Source of the DNA: CAYSXY01 sp964435165
GTDB taxonomy: Bacteria; Pseudomonadota; Alphaproteobacteria; Rickettsiales; RI-342
Assembly: GCA_964435165.1 (NCBI GenBank)
Contig: CAYSXY010000005.1
Span: 8,466-72,465, forward strand
Direction: 5' to 3'
Length of the DNA stretch: 64,000 nt
Shown: in pieces, positions 58,895 through 64,000 of the stretch
Layout of the letters: each line of letters begins with the position of its first letter
Position numbering within the stretch: position 1 is the stretch's first letter
Notes under the pieces: model-generated
Databases searched by the model: none
What the model was told of the DNA's origin: nothing
Seen by the model: only the letters and a program-made list of their open reading frames with translations
Translations under genes and position numbers: made by a program

Positions 58895-61852
58895 ATGACT
58901 GCGCGCATTGAAATTTTTCCCAATACAGAAGCAGTGGGCTATGATCCGCGCGGGGCCGTCATTCAGAAGCGCTATGCCTGTGATTTTGCGATCATGCATG
59001 TGACGCAGGCAGATATTTATACGATCGATAAGCTCTTTGAGCATTCTGTCCTGGTGCAGATTGCCCAGTCTTTGACAAATCCGGTGACACAATCACATCG
59101 TGTGTTGACGGCCGCGACCGGCACTGCGCTGCCCGTGCCGTTTGACTGGGCCGTGGAAATTGGGTTTCTGCCAGGGGTGACGGATAATGTTGCCACGACG
59201 GCGCGTGAGATCATCGAGGATCTGACAGGGCAGCATTTTGGCGAAGGTGAGGGTGTGTACACGTCACGCTTGTTGTTCGTGCGTGGTGAGTTGAGCCGTG
59301 ATGATATTACCGCCTTTGCGTTTGCTCAGTCCAATCCGCTGATTCAGCGTGTTCATATCAAGGATGCGACAGCATTTCGTGATGAAGGCGGCATGCCATT
59401 CATTGTACCGAAGGTGCAGCTACATGAACGTCAGGTTGCGGACAGCGTCGATTTACATCTGCCGGACGATCAACTCGAGCAGATCGGCAAACGCGGGGTG
59501 CCGAATCCGGACGGCACCTATCGAGGCCCATTGGGATTAAACCTGGAAGAGTTGAAGGCGATTCGCACCTATTTTGATGAAGAAGAAGGCCGCCCTCCCC
59601 GTGATATTGAGCTAGAGTGCCTGGCGCAAACCTGGTCGGAGCATTGCAAGCATACGATTTTTGCTTCGCCGATAGATGAAGTGAAAGAAGGTATTTTCCG
59701 GCGTTATATACGCGGTGCGACTGAGGCGATTCGTGAGCGCAAGGGGAATAAGGATATTTGCGTGTCGGTGTTCAGTGATAATGCCGGAGCGATTGTGTTT
59801 GATGAGGATTGGTTGCTGACCGATAAGGTGGAGACACATAACAGCCCCTCTGCTCTCGACCCGTTTGGTGGCGCGATTACCGGGATTGTCGGGGTGAATC
59901 GTGACTGTCTCGGCTTTGGCATGGGAGCAAAGCCCGTGCTTAACCGTTACGGGTTTTGCTTTGCCGATCCAGCCAGTGAGCCGGATTATTATCGTGGGCC
60001 CAATCAGTCGATGCCAATGCTCTCACCGCGAACCATCATGGATGGGGTGGTGCATGGGGTGAATGAAGGCGGGAACTGTTCGGGTATTCCTACGCCACAA
60101 GGGTTTGCTTATTTCGATGAGCGTTATGCAGGCAAACCGCTGGTTTACGTTGGTACCGTTGGATTGATTCCACGTAAGGTGGCTGGCAAACCGTCACACG
60201 AAAAAGGGGCGCAGCCCGGCGATGTCATTGTGATGCTTGGCGGGCGCGTTGGGAAAGATGGTATTCACGGTGCAACTTTTTCATCCGTGGCGTTGGATGA
60301 AGGTAGCCCGGCGACGGCGGTGCAGATTGGCGATCCCATCACGCAGAAAAAATTCTCAGACGCGCTGGTGCGTGAGGCGCGAGAGCAGGGGCTCTATCAC
60401 GCCATTACCGATAATGGTGCCGGTGGCTTATCCTCCTCCATTGGAGAGATGGCCGAGCAGTCCGGCGGGTTTCTCGTTGATCTTGACAAGGTGCCGCTCA
60501 AATATCCGGGCATGAGCCCGTGGGAGATCTGGATTTCCGAATCACAGGAGCGGATGACGCTCGCCGTGCCTCCAGAGAATGTTGATGCTTTGGTGGCGCT
60601 GATCGCATCGCGAGGATCGGAAGCAACGGTCATTGGTGAATTTACTGATTCCGGGCGGGCGCAATTGCGCTATCAGGGTGAGATGGTGATGGATATGAGC
60701 ATGGCCTTTATGCATGATGGCCAGCCGATGATGACGCTGCATACATCGCCCATGACGCATCAGGATAAGGAGCCGACACCGCAACACCAGGTCGTGGCCG
60801 AGGCATTACCGGCAATGCTGTCACGATTGAATATCTGCAGTAAAGCATTCATTGCCACGCAGTTTGACCATGAAGTGCAGGGTGTGTCGGTGCTCAAGCC
60901 ATTGCAAGGCAAAGGCCAGGTGTTTGCTGAAGCAACCGTTGCGCGGCCTGTGTTGGGATCGCTCAAGGGTGCAGTCCTTTCTCAGGGACTGGCACCGCGT
61001 TATAGTGACATTGATTGTTATGCGATGGCGGCGGCAAGCATCGACATTGCCGTGCGTAATGCGGTGGCGGTTGGCGCGTCACTGGATCATCTGGCGCTGT
61101 GCGATAATTTCTGCTGGTGTGATTCGACCAACCCGGAGCGGTTGTGGCAATTGAAGAAGGCGGCGGAAGCGTGTCATGATGTAGCAGTGGCTTATGGCAC
61201 TCCTTATATTTCCGGTAAGGATAGCATGTTCAATGATTTCCGTGGCTATGATGCCGACGGTCAGCCGGTGCATGTGGCTATTCCGCCGACCTTGTTGATT
61301 TCCGCACTTGGCGTCATGGATGATGTGACGCAGGCGGTGTCGCTTGACGCTAAACTGCCGGGCGACCTGATTTATGTGTTGGGGCAGACACGCGATGAGC
61401 TGGGCGGGTCGGAATATTATGCTATGCAGGGCGTGCTGGGAGTGCGGGTGCCACAATTGGATGTGGAGGCGGCTATTGCACGTTATCACGCCTATCACGA
61501 TGCGGTGCGCGATGGGCTGGTGGCTTCCGCACTGGCGGTGACGCTGGGCGGACTTGGCGTTGCGCTGGCCAAAAGCTGCATTGCTGGCCAGTTGGGGGCC
61601 AAGATAGAGCTTGAGGCTGTGCCGCAGGCAGAGGGGCTTAATCACCAGCAATTATTGTTCTCCGAATCACTCGGGCGGCTATTGGTCACCGTTGCGCCAC
61701 AAGACCAGGCAGCATTTGAGCGTGCAATACAAGGCACTGCATATGCCTGTATTGGTGAGGTGGCAGAGAAACCTGAACTGGTATTGGCAGGAGAGACATT
61801 TAACATCACAGAACTCAGCGCGTGCTATCACGCGCCGCTTGCTGATTATTAG
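58895..61852 (+). CDS. purL: Phosphoribosylformylglycinamidine synthase, PurL of about 985 residues
   Basis: FGAM synthase catalytic chain. Conserved sites are AQTWSEHCKHTIFASPI, the ATP/substrate loop GAITGIVGVNRD and GTPYISGKDSMFNDF. At 985 residues it is longer than the 740-residue PurL of most Alphaproteobacteria. The first about 170 residues form a duplicated PurS-like region (IEIFPNTEAVGYDPRGAVIQ; YTIDKLFEHS), so PurS is probably fused. The glutaminase half is absent and supplied by purQ downstream. ATG 58895 is used; a TTG at 58886 sits closer to AAGGA. Its stop codon TAG lies in the terminal repeat of the element at 61850. Confidence 0.95.
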   Translation: MTARIEIFPNTEAVGYDPRGAVIQKRYACDFAIMHVTQADIYTIDKLFEHSVLVQIAQSLTNPVTQSHRVLTAATGTALPVPFDWAVEIGFLPGVTDNVATTAREIIEDLTGQHFGEGEGVYTSRLLFVRGELSRDDITAFAFAQSNPLIQRVHIKDATAFRDEGGMPFIVPKVQLHERQVADSVDLHLPDDQLEQIGKRGVPNPDGTYRGPLGLNLEELKAIRTYFDEEEGRPPRDIELECLAQTWSEHCKHTIFASPIDEVKEGIFRRYIRGATEAIRERKGNKDICVSVFSDNAGAIVFDEDWLLTDKVETHNSPSALDPFGGAITGIVGVNRDCLGFGMGAKPVLNRYGFCFADPASEPDYYRGPNQSMPMLSPRTIMDGVVHGVNEGGNCSGIPTPQGFAYFDERYAGKPLVYVGTVGLIPRKVAGKPSHEKGAQPGDVIVMLGGRVGKDGIHGATFSSVALDEGSPATAVQIGDPITQKKFSDALVREAREQGLYHAITDNGAGGLSSSIGEMAEQSGGFLVDLDKVPLKYPGMSPWEIWISESQERMTLAVPPENVDALVALIASRGSEATVIGEFTDSGRAQLRYQGEMVMDMSMAFMHDGQPMMTLHTSPMTHQDKEPTPQHQVVAEALPAMLSRLNICSKAFIATQFDHEVQGVSVLKPLQGKGQVFAEATVARPVLGSLKGAVLSQGLAPRYSDIDCYAMAAASIDIAVRNAVAVGASLDHLALCDNFCWCDSTNPERLWQLKKAAEACHDVAVAYGTPYISGKDSMFNDFRGYDADGQPVHVAIPPTLLISALGVMDDVTQAVSLDAKLPGDLIYVLGQTRDELGGSEYYAMQGVLGVRVPQLDVEAAIARYHAYHDAVRDGLVASALAVTLGGLGVALAKSCIAGQLGAKIELEAVPQAEGLNHQQLLFSESLGRLLVTVAPQDQAAFERAIQGTAYACIGEVAEKPELVLAGETFNITELSACYHAPLADY

Positions 61853-62123
61853 GCTCTGTTGCCGATTAATTTAAGGATTTTGCCATGAGATTGATTGCGT
61901 TGCATAACAAGGAAAATGTTGATGGTAATGTGGTTCATCATCAGCATAAGTTTTCTGCCGTTAGTCGACGCAATCAGCCATGGCCTTGCAGGTTGCGGCA
62001 AAGATTTCCATTCGCTGTGTTAAAGCACTTGAAAAATGGACCATATTTCCCTGCGCGCTTTGCCTTGCGAACTGAAAATCTTTGCCAGCAACAAAACATT
62101 AACTTAATCGTTAACAGAGCCTA
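61850..62123. mobile_element. MITE-like element between purL and purQ
   Basis: The 274-bp block is bounded by inverted copies of TAGGCTCTGTT-nnn-GATTAA (19 of about 22 positions match). It encodes no convincing protein and separates purL from purQ. The first three bases of the left repeat are the purL stop TAG. The left end (GGCTCTGTTGC) also occurs at 32792-32802. This size and structure fit a miniature inverted-repeat element mobilised by a transposase elsewhere. Confidence 0.65.
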
Positions 62124-62138
62124 GAGGGAGTCCGAGCG

Positions 62139-62945
62139 ATGGTTCAGCCAAATGTACTTGTTCTTTCCGGCTATGGCCTCAATTGTGAGGAAGAAAGCCT
62201 CCATGCCTTTGAGCATTGTGGGGCAACCGGTGATATTGTGCATATCAATGATGTGATTGCCGCGCCGGAACGGTTAGAGCAATACCAGATATTGATGGTG
62301 CCGGGTGGGTTTTCCTATGGCGATGATACCGGGTCCGGCAATGCCTTTGCCAACCGGCTGCGTAATCGGCTTATGGAGCCGTTGGCGGCGTTTGTCGAGC
62401 AGGATAAGCTGGTGCTGGGGATTTGCAATGGCTGCCAGATTCTGACGCATCTTGGGCTGGTACCGGGGTTGGAGGCTGTCGCTGCTGGAAAGCGTGTGTC
62501 GGTGATTTATAATGCGACGAACCGGTACCAATGTCGCTGGGTGGATGTGGCGAGCATGGGCGCACGCTCTGTCTGGCTTGAAGGGATTGCGCAAATGCAT
62601 ATTCCGGTCGCCCATGGCGAAGGCAATATGGTGATGAGTGGCGAGACATTGGACTATCTGCGTGATGAGGGGCTGGTGGCGCTGCGCTATGTCGATAGCG
62701 AGGGCAAGGCGGCTGATGGCGCATTTCCGGTTAATCCTAACGGGTCGATGGATGATATTGCTGCCGTGCTTGACCCGACTGGCCGTGTGCTGGCGATGAT
62801 GCCGCACCCGGAGCGTGGCATGTATTTCACGCAACGTGATGATTGGCCGCTGCTAAAGGAGCAGTATCGCCGTGCTGGCAAAGCCTTGCCGGTGGAATCA
62901 GACGGGATGCAGATGTTTCACAATGCGGTGCTGTATTTTCAGTAG
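62139..62945 (+). CDS. purQ: Phosphoribosylformylglycinamidine synthase glutaminase subunit PurQ
   Basis: A class I glutamine amidotransferase giving ammonia to PurL. The nucleophile Cys is in GICNGCQILTHLG near residue 95, and the His-Glu pair lies in MMPHPERGMYF near residue 225. The N-terminal LVLSGYGLNCEEESLHAFEHCGA and VPGGFSYGDDTGSG segments are typical. At 268 residues it is longer than the 225-residue PurQ that pairs with small PurL, matching the enlarged PurL here. GAGGGAG lies ten bases upstream. Confidence 0.95.
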   Translation: MVQPNVLVLSGYGLNCEEESLHAFEHCGATGDIVHINDVIAAPERLEQYQILMVPGGFSYGDDTGSGNAFANRLRNRLMEPLAAFVEQDKLVLGICNGCQILTHLGLVPGLEAVAAGKRVSVIYNATNRYQCRWVDVASMGARSVWLEGIAQMHIPVAHGEGNMVMSGETLDYLRDEGLVALRYVDSEGKAADGAFPVNPNGSMDDIAAVLDPTGRVLAMMPHPERGMYFTQRDDWPLLKEQYRRAGKALPVESDGMQMFHNAVLYFQ

Positions 62946-63043
62946 TTTCGGGTGTGCAGGCAGTTATTTATCGTTCCTTGACGGTTTTTGTGTTAATATA
63001 ACGTCTTGTTATCTAGTGATATGCTGTACAGACGAATAGTAGG

Positions 63044-63829
63044 ATGCAGACAGCTAACAGCTTGTTAAATCGATTGAATCAATATACCGGTGCGACAGTC
63101 AGCCCGCGCTCGCCGCAGGCGTCGGCTGTGGTCAATGCATCTGCATCGTCTGAGCGCGCATCAGCCAATGATGGTGGCAATGCTGCCGGTTTGCTGCGGG
63201 CGGATGCTGAGGCGCGTGCCAACTTGCAGCGGGCTGTTGCCGAGGCCGGGCCGAATGCACAGGTGAATGTGCAATATCGCTATGATGTTGGGCCGGATGG
63301 CAGGCTATACTTAACGGGTGGCACTGTCACTACCACGGAACGGGTGACGAAAGATGCCGCCGGGCGGGAAGTCTCTCAAAGCCCGTCACCGCCGCCACTA
63401 GAAAATGGGCTCAGTGACCTGGCCGGGCCAAAACTGGGTTTAAGCCCATTGGAGCTTGCTGATACGTTTGGTCTTAGTGAGGCGGAAGAAGCGCAGCTTT
63501 CTCAATTGCGTGCGTCAGATATCGGGGTGCGCATGCATGAGGCACAGCATTATCGCGCGGCAGGCGGGCTTGCCAATGGTGGGCCGCAATATGATTACGT
63601 GCAGGGGCCGGATGGCAGTTTTTATGCGGTTGGTGGAGCCGTGAGTGTGAGCAGCACGCCAACCAATGATCCACAAAAAGCAGCCCGTGATGCCTCTACA
63701 TTAGTGAATGCGGCAACCGCGCCGGGAGATGCCTCCGCGCAGGATATTGCCGCCGCCAGAGGATTTTACAGCCAAAGCGGTCAGCTGTTCCGCCAGGCGG
63801 TGGATCCGGTGTTTAAGCAGGTGGCGTAA
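63044..63829 (+). CDS. SprA-type metalloprotease-like protein
   Basis: A 261-residue protein whose residues about 130-240 match the SprA-related putative metalloprotease family: LSEAEEAQLSQLRASDIGVRMHEAQHYRAAGG with the HExxH-type HEAQH, then GPQYDYVQGPDGSFYAVGGAV. The first 100 residues are Ala-, Ser- and Gln-rich and low in complexity. No signal peptide is visible. The target and cellular role are unknown. Confidence 0.83.
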   Translation: MQTANSLLNRLNQYTGATVSPRSPQASAVVNASASSERASANDGGNAAGLLRADAEARANLQRAVAEAGPNAQVNVQYRYDVGPDGRLYLTGGTVTTTERVTKDAAGREVSQSPSPPPLENGLSDLAGPKLGLSPLELADTFGLSEAEEAQLSQLRASDIGVRMHEAQHYRAAGGLANGGPQYDYVQGPDGSFYAVGGAVSVSSTPTNDPQKAARDASTLVNAATAPGDASAQDIAAARGFYSQSGQLFRQAVDPVFKQVA

Positions 63830-64000
63830 CTGATTACAAAGCCCAATTTTAGTTGCCAAATAGTTAAAATATGTTAAGTGCATGTCCCATACTAACTCCT
63901 TGCATTTGTATTTGAATGTAGGGTGGTTAGTCGAGCTTCGGCTCAATCTAAGAGCCTGTTTAAAGTCTTTTAACGATTTTATTGTTTTAAGAGGGCATTT
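63830..64000. other. Window end, no gene
   Basis: The last 171 bases hold no coding frame or clear terminator. Confidence 0.5.

Noticed and set aside
61885..62124. 79-codon frame between purL and purQ
   Set aside because: It lies almost wholly inside the MITE-like element and ends in its terminal repeat. No ribosome site or protein resemblance was found.
1..64000. tRNA, rRNA, prophage or complete insertion sequence
   Set aside because: I looked in the larger gaps between genes and found no cloverleaf sequence, no phage genes and no transposase.

Overview
The window is a chromosomal segment of an alphaproteobacterium of moderate GC content. The evidence is gene content and order: usg, an Irr-type Fur regulator, a GapR/DUF2312 protein, COQ9, an NDUFS6-like zinc-finger protein, and the order dut-coaBC-ubiB-ubiE / mutM / rpsT / dnaA. 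I cannot place it at genus level. The many short palindromic repeats, some sitting inside protein-coding genes, recall Rickettsiales-like genomes, but several genes here (methylmalonyl-CoA mutase, de novo purine synthesis, a sensor kinase, a diguanylate cyclase) suggest a metabolically broader organism. A run of exactly 100 N at 27219-27318 marks an assembly gap inside a tandem repeat.

Layout. 1-7 kb: M32 carboxypeptidase (cut by the window edge), threonine synthase, M16 peptidase, YqgE, a DsbD-type thiol reductant transporter. 7-15 kb: YgfZ, a glycosyltransferase, Usg, a three-gene metal-chelate/cobalamin ABC importer, a lytic transglycosylase, an AT-rich membrane protein with a WYL-like segment, and small envelope proteins. 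16-22 kb: DNA polymerase I, a Ca/Na antiporter, a flavin oxidoreductase, Irr. 22-26 kb: a RelE/HigA-type toxin-antitoxin pair with twin operators, an SH3 protein, and a sulfur cluster (Rrf2 regulator, cysteine synthase, MoeB/ThiF-like E1 enzyme). 26-33 kb: dut, coaBC, ubiB, ubiE, mutM, rpsT. 34-42 kb: the replication cluster dnaA, dnaN, recF, gyrB. 42-44 kb: three unrecognised small membrane proteins, two of them paralogues. 44-51 kb: methylmalonyl-CoA mutase, S21, COQ9, and a two-gene operon for a degenerate P-type ATPase. 51-54 kb: purK, purE, two DUF465 proteins, ubiX. 54-64 kb: GapR, a PAS histidine kinase, a diguanylate cyclase, a thermonuclease, a roughly 985-residue PurL with separate PurQ, and a SprA-type metalloprotease.

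How the genes connect. ubiE, ubiB, ubiX and coq9 all serve ubiquinone synthesis. purK, purE, purL and purQ serve purine synthesis. dnaA, dnaN, recF, gyrB and polA form the replication core. The Rrf2-cysK-E1 run looks like a cysteine/sulfur-transfer unit. The ABC importer could bring in ferric chelate or cobalamin; the window also holds the B12-dependent mutase.

Most unusual points: (1) a 949-residue P-type ATPase homologue in which DKTGT reads DWSGT and TGES is not recognisable, behind a small His-tailed protein; (2) a 57-bp repeat tandemly expanded in frame inside coaBC and present once in ubiE in a different reading frame; (3) a 140-bp multi-palindrome present twice, one copy running into the 5' end of the importer's binding-protein gene; (4) a 274-bp MITE-like element between purL and purQ whose terminal repeat supplies the purL stop codon; (5) the cluster of small proteins starting MAFGLRTAGK. 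No transposase, prophage, CRISPR array, tRNA or rRNA gene was seen.
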